Shown one piece after another: positions 1-9,750 of a stretch of DNA of 64,000 bases. The stretch's first letter is position 1; the number at the start of each line of letters is the position of its first letter. The DNA lies in the NCBI GenBank assembly GCA_963825595.1, contig CAWGUE010000013.1, forward strand, positions 62,001 to 126,000, read 5' to 3'. The DNA comes from JARFQH01 sp963825595 (GTDB lineage: Bacteria; Desulfobacterota; Desulfobacteria; Desulfobacterales; SG8-13). The position numbers were made by a program, and so were the translations under genes. The notes under the pieces were generated by a model, which worked only from the letters and a program-made list of their open reading frames with translations, had not been told where the DNA came from and did not search any database.

Positions 1-588
1 GGAAACAGGGGAAGCGCCCAGCTTGGCCATGACATCGCCGCCGAGGCCGGGGATACGCATTTTGAGCCCCTTCAGATCATCGGGAGAGTTAATTTCCTTG
101 CGAAACCAGCCGCCCATCTGTGAGCCGGTGTTGCCGCACATGAGTCCCTTGATCCCGAAACCGGCACCCAATTCATCCCATAATTCCTGGCCGCCGCCGA
201 AGCGGATCCAGGCGTTGAATTCGTTGACGGTTAACCCAAAAGGAACAGAGCAGAAATAAGGCCAACCCGGGTGCTTGCCTTTCCAATAGTACTCGGCGGC
301 ATGATACATCTGTGCATTGCCCGAGGCAACCTCATCGAAGGAATCAAATGCCTTGACCCGTTCACCAGCGGCAAAATAGTTCACTTTCATACGACCGTCG
401 GTCATATCGGACAATCGCTTTGCAAAACGTTGCGCGCCAGTACCAAGACCGGGAAAATCACGCGGCCACGTGGTCACCATGGTAATTTCGATCGTCTTTT
501 GTGCATGTACAAAAGGAGCTCCTGCAATTACGGCTCCGGCAGCAACAGCCCCAGCCCCAGCTTTCTTGATAAATTCCCGTCTTTTCAT
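1..588 (-). CDS. dctP: TRAP transporter substrate-binding protein, DctP type (3' end outside window)
   Basis: This is the periplasmic solute receptor of a tripartite ATP-independent (TRAP) transporter, which binds an organic acid and passes it to the membrane permease pair. About 196 N-terminal residues are visible. The protein opens with a twin-arginine-like leader (MKRREFIKKAG) and an Ala-rich hydrophobic segment ending near FVHAQ. Receptor-like sequence follows, including TTWPRDFPGLGTGAQRFA and later GLKMRIPGLGGDVMAKLGASP, the region that binds carboxylate ligands in DctP proteins. The start is fixed by a strong ribosome site (AGGAGG) 6 bases upstream. The C-terminus and any permease genes lie left of the window. 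The ligand cannot be read from this part. Confidence 0.9.
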   Translation of the reverse strand, partial: MKRREFIKKAGAGAVAAGAVIAGAPFVHAQKTIEITMVTTWPRDFPGLGTGAQRFAKRLSDMTDGRMKVNYFAAGERVKAFDSFDEVASGNAQMYHAAEYYWKGKHPGWPYFCSVPFGLTVNEFNAWIRFGGGQELWDELGAGFGIKGLMCGNTGSQMGGWFRKEINSPDDLKGLKMRIPGLGGDVMAKLGASPVS

Positions 589-1594
589 GGCATTCCTCCT
601 AATGTTGGGTTGATAGAGCAACAGATTTACTGCAAAACTCCAATTTGTCAGATGAATATTGAGTTACTAATCTGACAGCATCTCAAAGTAGCACTTTAAT
701 ATTCCAATAACCACAGACCTGCAGATGGGTTCGACCTTGTCGCTGATTATCTGTGTGATCTCGTGCCAAAACGTGATAAGTTACTTAATTTACGAGCTGA
801 AAAAAGTCAAGTCATGAAGCAAAATACAGTTATAATTTAGTGGACGTTACATTTAGAAACCATAGATCCTAATGCATCCCTTTAGAAATAGGTTTAATGT
901 TTAAATTGATCCATGGCCAGCCCCTTAAGCTCAGCTACTGGTGTATGGTATTAATGCGCACATGACCGCCATACAGCAGGTTATAGCTGGTGCCGATCGA
1001 TATAGATGAAGGCAAACAGATGCCCTTCCAGCTTCTGGGTAAACACGAAACTGGTCTGAAATAAATGGCGCCTAACTTTATCAATGAGGACTCGTCGAAC
1101 AAGGCCAGGAGTCGATTCATGCCATACCGTCTCCCACCCATCGGTTCAGGTTGTCGATTCAACGAGCCAATGTCATGAGTTATTTCATGTCAACAAGTAC
1201 TATCGTATTGAATTGAAATTATTCAAGATAATGACATAGCGCGTTGAGTACCCGACTGTAGGGAAAAGACCGTTTGGAGTCAAGCAATCTTCCGGCTGCC
1301 ACCCGCCTGCCGCGGTGTTTTCCTAACCTGGATCGCGACAGCCGTCAATGTGGTATGGCCGGATCCATTGCGGAATAGGAATCAACGGGTGGGGTATAGG
1401 TTTCCCTTGATTCGTTTGACCTTTTACGTTAGAAATCTGTTTTTGTTCACTTCGTTAACCTGCATGTTTCTCAGCGGGACTGTAAAAAAAGACATAATAT
1501 TGACGCGTTAAAGTGTGGTTGCCGGTATTTTTCGGCGTTCGCATCGACTACTTCATAATACCGACACATTCATTAGAAGGGAACGGCGGCGTCC
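589..1594. other. 1-kb intergenic region with no supported gene
   Basis: This gap separates the divergent TRAP receptor and CoA-transferase genes, so it must carry both promoters. Only short, poorly protein-like reading frames occur (for example 935-1162 minus). It is AT-rich between about 660 and 900. No riboswitch, tRNA or clear sigma-54 site was recognised. Confidence 0.5.
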
Positions 1595-3475
1595 ATGAGA
1601 AAAAGACCGGGCTACTGGGCGGACCAGTATATTCAGCGTCAGCGAACAGCCCGGGAAGCCATGAAGCTGTTACGGTCGGGCCAGCGGGTATTCATCGGTG
1701 CGGCATCCGGGGAACCGCAGCACCTGGTCCAGACCCTGTCGGAAGAAGTCGAGCGACTGCAGGACATCGAAATCGTTCGCCTGATGGCTCTCGAGAGTGC
1801 ACCGCTGACCCTCATCGCCAAGAAATCGAAGAGCGAGGCGCTAAACATACGTTCATTTTACGCCGGTTCGGCCAAGCCGCGCGGTCTCGCACAGAATCAG
1901 CGTTTCATCACACCTCTCAACCTTTCGGCGGTACCACGTTTATTTAAAACACGCCGGATGCCGATTCACGCCGCTTTGATTCAGGTTTCGCCGCCGGACG
2001 ACTTCGGCTGGTTGAGTCTGGGGGTTTCCGTCGATATTACGCTGGCGGCGGCTCAATCGGCCGACATTGTTATCGCCCAGGTCAACGCCAATATGCCCCG
2101 AACGCTGGGGCGCGGTTTCGTCCACGTCAACGATGTCGATGTGATCGTCGAATATGACGAAGAACTGCTGACCGTCGACACGGCGGTGGAATCTCAGCAG
2201 GCCAACCTTCTCGCCGGGCAGATTACACGGCTCATCGACGATGGGTCTACCATTCAGATCGGTTTGGGCACGACGCCTCAGGCGGTGATGTTGGCGTTAT
2301 CTGAAAAGAACGACTTGGGCATCCATACCCAGTTTCTCACCGATGACATCATGCATCTGGTCGCCCGGGGGGTGGTGACCAATCGTAAAAAGGGATTCAA
2401 CGACGGGAAGATTATCGCCAGCACCGCTATCGGAAGCAAGAGCCTTTATGAATACATACACGATAATCCCGGTATCGAGCTCCACCCGTCCGATTATGTC
2501 AGCAATCCGGCCGTGATCGCGCGCCACAAAAAAATGGTATCCATGAACGTGGCCATGACCATCGATCTGACCGGCCAGGTTGCCGCCGACGCCCTGCCGT
2601 CCAACCTGTTTTCCGGCATCACCGGCATGCTTGATTTCGTCAGGGGAGCATCCCAGGCGGAAAACGGGAAGTCGATTTTGATGCTCATGTCCACGACCCA
2701 TAACGGCAGGGTCAGCCGTGTCGTGCCGATGCTGTCCGATACGGCCACAGTCATTCCGCGCAGCGATACCTCCTACGTGGTCACGGAATACGGGTCGGTC
2801 AACCTTTTCGGCAAAAGCCTGCAGGAAAGGGCGCTGGCCATGATCAGCATTGCCCACCCCGATTTTCGGGATCAGCTCTTCCAGGCGGCCAAGGAAAGGG
2901 GACTCTTGAGTCGGGAACGCACCCTGACCGAATCGATTCAAGGGGTTTATCCGGTCCACCTGGAAGAAACCATCAAAATCGCTGATCAGGAGGTGATTAT
3001 CCGACCGGCCAAGCCGGTCGACGCGCGCCGCATCCAGGAACACTTCTACAACCTCGATGAAAAAGACGTCGTGGCACGATTTTTCCACGAAAAAACCTAC
3101 TTCGATCGCGCCGAAATTGAAGGCGTCTCCCTGATTGATTATATCAATGACCTGACGATACTGGCGGTGGTCGGTGAGTTCGGATTTCGACGGGTGGTCG
3201 GTATTGGCGAATACTTGCTCGATCCGGCCAAAAACATGGCCGAAGTGGCCTTTTCCGTCAGTAAAGACTATCAGGGGAGAGGATTGGGTAAAATCCTGCT
3301 CAACAAACTCAGTGCAGCGGCAAGGGAAAACGGCATTGTCGGCTTTACAGCGTATACAATTCCCCAAAACGAGGGCATGATCAAGCTGTTCAGCAGCCTG
3401 CCGTTTCAAGTCAAAACCTTTTACGACGGCGAAATGCTGAAGCTCAGCTGCCGGTTCGACGAGTTAAGGACGTGA
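1595..3475 (+). CDS. Acetyl-CoA hydrolase/transferase-family protein fused to a GNAT acetyltransferase domain
   Basis: Residues about 15-440 form a CoA-transferase of the acetyl-CoA hydrolase / 4-hydroxybutyrate CoA-transferase family, recognisable from IQIGLGTTPQAVM and the conserved segment VVTEYGSVNLFGKSLQERA (Glu about 398). Residues about 468-615 form a GNAT domain with the acetyl-CoA-binding QGRGLG loop at 560-565. At 626 residues the protein is longer than a plain CoA-transferase (about 430-450). This fusion is known in Desulfobacterota, and both substrates remain unassigned. The gene lies 6 bases before the AcsV-like gene, which suggests cotranscription and a role near acetyl-CoA synthesis. 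The ATG follows a GAAGGGA ribosome site. Confidence 0.85.
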   Translation: MRKRPGYWADQYIQRQRTAREAMKLLRSGQRVFIGAASGEPQHLVQTLSEEVERLQDIEIVRLMALESAPLTLIAKKSKSEALNIRSFYAGSAKPRGLAQNQRFITPLNLSAVPRLFKTRRMPIHAALIQVSPPDDFGWLSLGVSVDITLAAAQSADIVIAQVNANMPRTLGRGFVHVNDVDVIVEYDEELLTVDTAVESQQANLLAGQITRLIDDGSTIQIGLGTTPQAVMLALSEKNDLGIHTQFLTDDIMHLVARGVVTNRKKGFNDGKIIASTAIGSKSLYEYIHDNPGIELHPSDYVSNPAVIARHKKMVSMNVAMTIDLTGQVAADALPSNLFSGITGMLDFVRGASQAENGKSILMLMSTTHNGRVSRVVPMLSDTATVIPRSDTSYVVTEYGSVNLFGKSLQERALAMISIAHPDFRDQLFQAAKERGLLSRERTLTESIQGVYPVHLEETIKIADQEVIIRPAKPVDARRIQEHFYNLDEKDVVARFFHEKTYFDRAEIEGVSLIDYINDLTILAVVGEFGFRRVVGIGEYLLDPAKNMAEVAFSVSKDYQGRGLGKILLNKLSAAARENGIVGFTAYTIPQNEGMIKLFSSLPFQVKTFYDGEMLKLSCRFDELRT

Positions 3476-3481
3476 TACCAG

Positions 3482-5428
3482 ATGCCGAAAGTCACATTTC
3501 TGCCCCATAAAAAAGACATTCAGGTAGCCAAAGGCGACGTTCTCATTCGGGCGGCCATGGAAGCCGGCGTGCATGTGAATGCCTCCTGCGGCGGCGAAGG
3601 GGTTTGCGGAAAATGCCGCGTCATTATCGAAGACGGTGCGGTCGAAGGCGGCCTCAGCGAGAAGCTCAGCCAACAGGACATCGATAATGGTTTCCGACTG
3701 GCCTGCCGGAGTACCGTCACCGAAGATATCGTGGTGCGCATTCCCGTGGAATCGGAGGTGGATGCGGCGGTGCTGAACATGCAGGCCACCCCGCGGCGGA
3801 CAGCGCGAATCCAGGAGATGAACCTGGAGGAGTTGAAAGACCAGGGACTGTTCATGCCGCCGGTGGAAAAAAAATACCTGGAGCTGCCCCCGCCCACCGC
3901 CCAGGATAATCTGGCCGATGCGACCCGTTTGGTCAGTTTTTTAAAATTGCAGCACGGCGAACACCGTCTGGTAATGGAACTGCCGGTGATTCGAAAGCTT
4001 CCCGACGTTCTGCGGCAAGACAATTTCAGGATAACCGCCACTCTGGCCAGACCGGTTCATAAAGGCCGCAAAACCCGAATCATCGATGTACAACCCGGCG
4101 ACACGACCGACCGGAATTATGCCATTGCCGTCGACATCGGAACCACCACCGTTTATGCCCAACTGATCGATTTGATCAGCGGCGCGGTGCTGGCCCAGTA
4201 TGGTGATTTCAACGGCCAAATCAGCTACGGAGAGGACGTGATAAGCCGGATCGTTTACGCCGAGAAACCCGGCGGTTTGGAGCGTCTGCATACGGTGGTG
4301 ATCCAGACCATCAATACGGTTATCGGCAAGATCCTTCGGCGGGCGAAACTCCAAGCGGAAGAGATTTCGTCTATCACCCTGGCCGGCAACACCACCATGA
4401 CCCAGCTTCTGCTCGAGGTGAACCCCCGTTACATCAGGCGTTCACCTTACGTGCCCGCCTCTACCCTGTATCCGCCGATCAAGGCCACCGACCTGGGATT
4501 GGAGCTGGCAGAGCACGTGTCAGCGCTGGTCTTCCCCTCCGTGTCCAGCTACGTGGGAGGAGACATCGTGGCCGGTGTCATGGGTTCAGGGGTTTACCGC
4601 ACCGAAACGTTGACCCTATTTATCGACATCGGTACCAATGCCGAGATCGTGATCGGCAACAAAGACTGGCTGGCGTGTGCGGCGGCATCGGCCGGGCCGG
4701 CTTTTGAAGGCGGAGGGATCACCTTCGGGATGCGGGCGACCAAAGGAGCCATCGAGGATTTTTCCATCGACCCGCTGAGCCAGGAACCGATGATCATCAC
4801 CATCGGCAATATACGCCCCAAGGGTATTTGCGGTTCCGGAATGATCATCATTGTGGCCGCGATGTTCGAAATGGGTATCATCGACCATCAGGGCAAATTC
4901 AACCGTGACCTCGACACGCCCCGTATTCGAGATTCCGAAGGGATTTGGGAATATGTTCTGGCATGGAGAGATGAAACCCAGATCGATCGGGACATTGTCA
5001 TTTCGGAGATCGACATTGAGAATTTTATCCGGGCCAAAGCTGCCATATACAGTGCCTGTATGACGCTGCTGGCGGAAGTGGGCATGGGGATCCAGGATAT
5101 CGAACGCATTATTCTGGCCGGCGGATTCGGCAGCTATGTCGATCTGGCCAAAGCGATGACCATCGGGCTCCTGCCGGAAATCGACCCGGATCGGGTCACT
5201 TTTGTCGGCAACGGCTCGTTGATGGGCGCCAAAATGAGTGCCCTGACCAACCGCATCCGGCGGGACGTGGTCGAAGTTACCCGCAAAATGACCAACTTCG
5301 AACTGTCGGAAACGGCCTCCTATATGGACAATTACGTGGCGGCCCTGTTTCTGCCCCATACGGATCTGAGCCAGTTCCCCGAGCTCAAAGGTCGCCTGGA
5401 TATGCGCAAAGCCATGACAAAAAAATAG
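3482..5428 (+). CDS. acsV: Reductive activator of corrinoid protein (AcsV/RACo-like, 2Fe-2S ferredoxin plus ASKHA domain)
   Basis: The protein uses ATP-dependent conformational change to return inactive Co(II) corrinoid protein to Co(I). A plant-type 2Fe-2S ferredoxin domain occupies residues 1-90, with the Cys36-x5-Cys42-x2-Cys45-x29-Cys75 pattern. A linker follows, then the C-terminal ASKHA (actin/hexokinase-like, DUF4445) domain with AVDIGTTTVYAQLID, LFIDIGTNAEIVIGN and ILAGGFGSYVD nucleotide-binding motifs. Its 648 residues are normal for the family. It overlaps no neighbour and sits 360 bases upstream of the corrinoid protein genes, the expected partner. Assignment to the acetyl-CoA pathway rather than another methyltransferase system rests on this position. 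Confidence 0.88.
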   Translation: MPKVTFLPHKKDIQVAKGDVLIRAAMEAGVHVNASCGGEGVCGKCRVIIEDGAVEGGLSEKLSQQDIDNGFRLACRSTVTEDIVVRIPVESEVDAAVLNMQATPRRTARIQEMNLEELKDQGLFMPPVEKKYLELPPPTAQDNLADATRLVSFLKLQHGEHRLVMELPVIRKLPDVLRQDNFRITATLARPVHKGRKTRIIDVQPGDTTDRNYAIAVDIGTTTVYAQLIDLISGAVLAQYGDFNGQISYGEDVISRIVYAEKPGGLERLHTVVIQTINTVIGKILRRAKLQAEEISSITLAGNTTMTQLLLEVNPRYIRRSPYVPASTLYPPIKATDLGLELAEHVSALVFPSVSSYVGGDIVAGVMGSGVYRTETLTLFIDIGTNAEIVIGNKDWLACAAASAGPAFEGGGITFGMRATKGAIEDFSIDPLSQEPMIITIGNIRPKGICGSGMIIIVAAMFEMGIIDHQGKFNRDLDTPRIRDSEGIWEYVLAWRDETQIDRDIVISEIDIENFIRAKAAIYSACMTLLAEVGMGIQDIERIILAGGFGSYVDLAKAMTIGLLPEIDPDRVTFVGNGSLMGAKMSALTNRIRRDVVEVTRKMTNFELSETASYMDNYVAALFLPHTDLSQFPELKGRLDMRKAMTKK

Positions 5429-5471
5429 CGGCGGCAATGCCGAATTTGAACCGTATTTATGGACTCCTCTA

Positions 5472-5498
5472 TTGACAAAAATATTGTCTCAATATAAG
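5472..5498 (+). promoter_or_regulatory. Possible promoter with overlapping palindrome upstream of the acs operon
   Basis: TTGACA (5472-5477) and TATAAG (5493-5498) are separated by 15 bases, shorter than the ideal 17. The spacer holds the inverted repeat GACAA/TTGTC (5474-5488). It is the best promoter-like signal in the 360-base gap before acsD, but the spacing makes it uncertain. Confidence 0.3.
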
Positions 5499-5693
5499 GG
5501 ATATTTCTTGGCATGAACCCAATCAAAGCGATGGACAGATACATTCTTTTGCCCATATCCTCATCACTGACAACGTTGCGACGACAGTCTTCAGACCGTT
5601 ACACATACAATCTGTTAAATTATCTGCATTTTAGATCAGTATATATTCTGGAAAATTCAAAAATTGAAAGGGGGGATAAGACACTTTGATTTT

Positions 5694-5740
5694 CCGGGCG
5701 GCTCTGTTTGCGCCCGGTTGGTGCGCATATCTTGCGCAAC
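5694..5740 (+). promoter_or_regulatory. Two consecutive leader hairpins before acsD
   Basis: CCGGGCG (5694-5700) pairs with CGCCCGG (5711-5717). Immediately after it, TTG/GCGC pairs with GCGC/CAA across 5718-5740. They lie 49-95 bases before the acsD start and lack a clean T-run, so they may stabilise or process the mRNA. Function is inferred. Confidence 0.4.
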
Positions 5741-5788
5741 GTGTAACCTCAAAAATTTATTAAATTTATTGAGCTGAAGGAGGTAACA

Positions 5789-7360
5789 TTGGGCTTCGAA
5801 TTTTACAAGGAATCGTACACGGGAAAGATCAAGGAGATCACCCTGGGGACGGGCGCCAAAGCGGTGACCGTGGGTGGTGAGACCAGCTATCCGTTCTACC
5901 AGTTTGAAGGTGAAGTGCCCCATAAGCCCAGAATAGCCATGGAGGTCTGGGACATGGAACCGGAAGACTGGGCGGAAGCCGCCTTGGTTCCATTCAAGGA
6001 CGTGCTTTCCGATCCGGCTGCCTGGGCAAAGAAATGCGTTGAAAGTTACGGTGCCGAGCTGATCGTCCTCCAATTGAAGAGCATCGATCCGAACGGCCAG
6101 AATACGAGTGCCGACACTGCGGCCGCAACCGTCAAAAAAGTTGCCGATGCCATCGATGTGCCGTTGATCGTCTGGGGGTGCGCGAATGTTCAGAAGGACG
6201 AGGAAGTCCTGAAAAAAGTCGCCGAAGCCTGCCAGGACAAACCGCTTGTCCTCGGACCGGTTGAGGACAAGAACCACAAGGGTATCGGTGCCGCGGCCAT
6301 GGGTTATGGTCACACGATCATTTCGTCTTCTCCGATCGACGTCAACCTCGCCAAACAGATCAATATCCTGCTGGAGAACCTCGGAATGCCCACCGATCGG
6401 ATCCTTATCGACCCCACCACCGGCGGGCTGGGCTATGGACTGGAATACAGCTACTCCGTTATGGAGCGTCTTCGCATGGCCGCCCTCAACCAGGGAGACG
6501 ACAAACTGCAGCTGCCGATTGTCAACAACCTGGCCAACGAGGTCTGGAAGTGCAAGGAAGCCAAGGAATCAGTAGACAGTGCGCCGTTATTGGGTGATCC
6601 CGAGCGGCGCGCGATCCTCATGGAAGCCGTCGGTGCGGTGTCCTACCTCATGGCGGGATCAGACATTCTGATCATGCGTCACCCGGAGGCCATCCGTCTG
6701 ACCAAAGCCTACATCGATCTAATCACCGACGGCGGATCAGCTGCCGATATTGCACCCGCCAACAAGTCTCTTGGCGCGGTCGACATCGATTACGCGGCCC
6801 TTGCTCCGAAGCCGGACCTGACCATCGAAGAGGAAAAGAAAGCCGCTCCGGCGGCCAAGGCAGCCCCGGCCAAACCGGCGGAGGCGCCCAAGGCGGCAGC
6901 CCCGGCTAAACCGGCCGTCGCAGCCAAACCGGCCGCTGCGCCCAAACCGGCGGCAGCCCCCCCACCTGTGGCGGAAGCCAAACCGGCGGCACCGGCGGTG
7001 GATGCCGCCAAGGTAGAGGCCGAAGCCAAGGCCAAGGCCGAAGCGGAAGCCAAAGCCAAACTAGAGGCGGAAGCCAGGGCCAAGGCGGAAGCGGAAGCCA
7101 AGGCCGAGGCCGAAGCCGAAGCCAAAGCCAAGGATGAGGCCGAAGCCAAGGCCAAGGCTGACGCGGATGCCAGGGCCAAAACCGAGGCTGAGGAAGCCAA
7201 AATCCGTGCCAAGCGTGTTGCCGAGCGCGAGGCGCTGGCTGCGAAGCGTAAGAAAGAGGCCAAGGAAAAGAAAGCCGTGCTGACACCGGCGAGTGATCAG
7301 TTGAGTCAACTGGACAAAATGCTCTACAAAGTCGACCGCATCCACAAACGCATCGACTGA
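5789..7360 (+). CDS. acsD: CODH/ACS corrinoid iron-sulfur protein small subunit (delta) with a long C-terminal extension
   Basis: This is the small subunit of the corrinoid Fe-S protein that carries the methyl group from methyltetrahydrofolate to acetyl-CoA synthase. The first about 325 residues are a TIM-barrel CdhD/AcsD domain (for example RILIDPTTGGLGYGLEYSYSVMERLRMAAL and the HPEAIRLTKAYIDLI end). Bacterial AcsD normally ends about here. This protein adds about 190 residues: an Ala/Pro/Lys-rich linker (about 348-405), an Ala/Lys/Glu heptad-like stretch (about 408-490) likely to be a long charged helix, and a terminal amphipathic helix. Translation starts at TTG, set by GGAGG 6 bases upstream. 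First gene of acsD-B-C-E. Confidence 0.92.
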   Translation: MGFEFYKESYTGKIKEITLGTGAKAVTVGGETSYPFYQFEGEVPHKPRIAMEVWDMEPEDWAEAALVPFKDVLSDPAAWAKKCVESYGAELIVLQLKSIDPNGQNTSADTAAATVKKVADAIDVPLIVWGCANVQKDEEVLKKVAEACQDKPLVLGPVEDKNHKGIGAAAMGYGHTIISSSPIDVNLAKQINILLENLGMPTDRILIDPTTGGLGYGLEYSYSVMERLRMAALNQGDDKLQLPIVNNLANEVWKCKEAKESVDSAPLLGDPERRAILMEAVGAVSYLMAGSDILIMRHPEAIRLTKAYIDLITDGGSAADIAPANKSLGAVDIDYAALAPKPDLTIEEEKKAAPAAKAAPAKPAEAPKAAAPAKPAVAAKPAAAPKPAAAPPPVAEAKPAAPAVDAAKVEAEAKAKAEAEAKAKLEAEARAKAEAEAKAEAEAEAKAKDEAEAKAKADADARAKTEAEEAKIRAKRVAEREALAAKRKKEAKEKKAVLTPASDQLSQLDKMLYKVDRIHKRID

Positions 7361-7417
7361 GGGACTCGAACTTTTCAATAATTTTAAATATCCTCAACAA
7401 CAAAGGAGGAGGAAAGC

Positions 7418-9631
7418 ATGTCAAGACTTGTTGCATTCGCCGCCATTCAGGGTGGTTACAACATCGTTTCCAAGGTTGAAGGAAGATACAAGAAAGCATT
7501 GCAGACCTACAACGCGGACACCAAAGTCGGATTTCCCAACACCGCCTACTTCCTGCCGGTCATTTACTCCCTGCTCGGCCTGAAGGTCGAAACATTGGAG
7601 GACATGAAAAAGCCCCTGGATTTCGCCCGCGGGCTGCTGCCGCCCCATGTAAAGGGCCACAACCACATACCCTACCTCGGGCCACTGCTGGACGCCGGAA
7701 TGGCTGCCCTGCTGGCATTCGAGCTCGACGAAGCCCTGCGATATCTCGAAGAACCGGATTTTTACCTTCACTCCGAAGAACCCGACATCGAAGCCGGCAA
7801 GATCTGGCTCGGCGCGGCCGACGACACGGTATTCCGGAAGAGAGGCGTTGAGTTCGTCGACGGTTCGGCCCCCGGTTTTGCGGCCATCGTCGGTTCGGCA
7901 CCCGATCCCGAAACCGCCAAGATGATCGTGGAAGAATACCAACGCCGCAGCTTGTACATATTCTGCGCGGCCAATCAGAACGGTACCACCGTGATCGAGC
8001 AACTCATCCAGGCCGGGGTTCAGGTCGGTTGGAACACCCGAATCGTCCCCTTCGGTCCGGACATCTCATCGGCCATCTTCGCCCTCGGGTTCGCCAACCG
8101 GGCCGCCATGGCCTTCGGTGGTGTCAAGCCGGGTGACTACAAAAAGATGCTGCTTTACAACAAGGACCGGATCTTTGCCTTCGTGAACGCCCTGGGTGAC
8201 GTCAATGCCGAATGGGCGGCCGCGGCGGCCGGCGCGGTCAACTGGGGTTTTCCGACCCTGGCCGATACCGACATCCCCGAGATCCTGCCCACCGGCGTTT
8301 GCACCTACGAGCACGTCGTGGCCAACGTGGCCCACGATAAAATGGTTGAAAAATCGGTGGAGGTCCGCGGCCTGAAGACCACGGTCTCCCAGATCGATAT
8401 TCCGTGTGCCTTCGGACCGGCCTACGAGGGCGAGCGCGTCCGCGGCGCCGATCTGTTCTGCCAGATGGGCGGCGGCAAAACCCAGGCCACCGAGCTGGTC
8501 AAGATGGCCGAAATGAACGAGATCGATGACGGCAAGGTGATTGTCGACGGTCCCGACATCGGTGATCTGAAAGAAGGGGACACCTTACCGCTGGGTATTT
8601 ATGTCCAGGTGGCCGGACGCGAGTTCCAGACCGATTTCGAGCCGATCATCGAGCGCCAGATTCATCACCTGATCAACTACATCCAGGGTGTGATGCACAT
8701 CGGCCAGCGCGATATCGCCTGGGTCCGTGTCGGCAAGGGCGCCATCGAGAAGGGATTTACCATCAAAGACATCGGTGTCGTACTGCACGCCAAATTCCAC
8801 CAGGATTTCGGCAACATCCTCGACAAGGTCCAGATAACCCTGATCACCGACAAGAAGAAGGTCGACGAGCTGACCAAGAGAGCCCGGGGTGAATACAAGC
8901 TGCGGGACGAACGGGTCGAGAAGATGACCGACGAAGACGTGGAGACCTATTACTCCTGCACCCTGTGCCAGTCTTTCGCCCCCACCCACGTCTGCACCGT
9001 CAGCCCGGAACGAACGGGGCTCTGCGGCGCTTACAACTGGATGGACTGCAAGGCTTCCTTCGAGATCAATCCCACCGGACCGAACCAGCCGATCCAAAAG
9101 GGCGAATGCATCGATCCGAAACTGGGCCAGTGGAAAGGTGTCAACGAGTTTATCAACAAGGCGTCCCGGGGTGCCATCGACCACTACAACTTCTACTCCA
9201 TGGTCATCGACCCCATGACCACCTGCGGCTGCTGCGAGTGCATCGCGGCCATGCTGCCGTCATGTAATGGCGTTATGACCGTGCACCGGGATTATGCCGG
9301 AGAAACCCCCTGCGGTATGAAGTTTACGACCCTTGCCGGTGTCATGGGTGGCGGGGCCTCCTCACCGGGTTTTGTCGGACACTCGAAGTTCAACATCACC
9401 CAAGGCAAGTTCATCCTTGGCGACGGGGGACTCCTGCGCATGGTATGGATGCCCAAGAGCCTGAAGGAGGAGATCAAGGAGCGGATCATCAAGAGAGGCA
9501 AGGAAATGGGTGTACCCGATCTCATCGACAAGATTGCCGATGAGACCGTAGGGATTACCGAGGAAGAAATTATGCCCTTCCTCAAGGAAAAGGGTCATCC
9601 GGCGCTGTCCATGGACTCGATTATCAAATAG
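7418..9631 (+). CDS. acsB: Acetyl-CoA synthase, CODH/ACS subunit beta
   Basis: The enzyme condenses a methyl group, CO and CoA into acetyl-CoA at the Ni-Ni-[4Fe-4S] A-cluster. The cluster ligands are all present: Cys514, Cys517, Cys526 and Cys536 in SCTLCQSFAPTHVC...LCGAYNW, and Cys603 and Cys605 in TCGCCEC. Each is shifted by 8 from the Moorella enzyme (506, 509, 518, 528, 595, 597). At 737 residues it has the bacterial length, including the N-terminal CODH-contacting domain absent from archaeal CdhC. A GGAGGAGG ribosome site precedes the ATG. It is 57 bases after acsD. No CODH catalytic subunit gene (acsA/cooS) accompanies it in the window, so it is presumably elsewhere. Confidence 0.97.
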   Translation: MSRLVAFAAIQGGYNIVSKVEGRYKKALQTYNADTKVGFPNTAYFLPVIYSLLGLKVETLEDMKKPLDFARGLLPPHVKGHNHIPYLGPLLDAGMAALLAFELDEALRYLEEPDFYLHSEEPDIEAGKIWLGAADDTVFRKRGVEFVDGSAPGFAAIVGSAPDPETAKMIVEEYQRRSLYIFCAANQNGTTVIEQLIQAGVQVGWNTRIVPFGPDISSAIFALGFANRAAMAFGGVKPGDYKKMLLYNKDRIFAFVNALGDVNAEWAAAAAGAVNWGFPTLADTDIPEILPTGVCTYEHVVANVAHDKMVEKSVEVRGLKTTVSQIDIPCAFGPAYEGERVRGADLFCQMGGGKTQATELVKMAEMNEIDDGKVIVDGPDIGDLKEGDTLPLGIYVQVAGREFQTDFEPIIERQIHHLINYIQGVMHIGQRDIAWVRVGKGAIEKGFTIKDIGVVLHAKFHQDFGNILDKVQITLITDKKKVDELTKRARGEYKLRDERVEKMTDEDVETYYSCTLCQSFAPTHVCTVSPERTGLCGAYNWMDCKASFEINPTGPNQPIQKGECIDPKLGQWKGVNEFINKASRGAIDHYNFYSMVIDPMTTCGCCECIAAMLPSCNGVMTVHRDYAGETPCGMKFTTLAGVMGGGASSPGFVGHSKFNITQGKFILGDGGLLRMVWMPKSLKEEIKERIIKRGKEMGVPDLIDKIADETVGITEEEIMPFLKEKGHPALSMDSIIK

Positions 9632-9668
9632 GTATTTAAAGACATGTCGCATGTTGCACGCTGGGCAC

Positions 9669-9694
9669 GGCGGGTCGATAAGGTACGACCCGCC
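9669..9694 (+). other. Intercistronic hairpin between acsB and acsC
   Basis: GGCGGGTCG (9669-9677) pairs perfectly with CGACCCGCC (9686-9694) across an 8-base loop. It lies about 40 bases after the acsB stop and has no following T-run. This suggests an mRNA processing or stability element that sets subunit ratio rather than a terminator. Confidence 0.55.
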
Positions 9695-9750
9695 CGGCTC
9701 AGTGTACGACCTGGAACCGGTAACTCGAAACTCGACTGAAGGAGATAAAA

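Noticed and set aside
935..1162. Possible 75-residue minus-strand gene
   Set aside because: No ribosome site, no family resemblance and unbalanced composition.
2297..3409. 370-codon minus-strand frame opposite the CoA-transferase gene
   Set aside because: It is an antisense shadow of a strongly supported gene in GC-rich DNA; the translation shows no family signal.
4616..5437. 273-codon minus-strand frame opposite acsV
   Set aside because: Shadow of the AcsV gene, His/Asp/Gln-rich in the manner of antisense frames.
6790..7263. Ala/Ser/Leu repeat protein antisense to acsD
   Set aside because: Produced by the low-complexity Ala/Lys/Glu codons of the AcsD extension.
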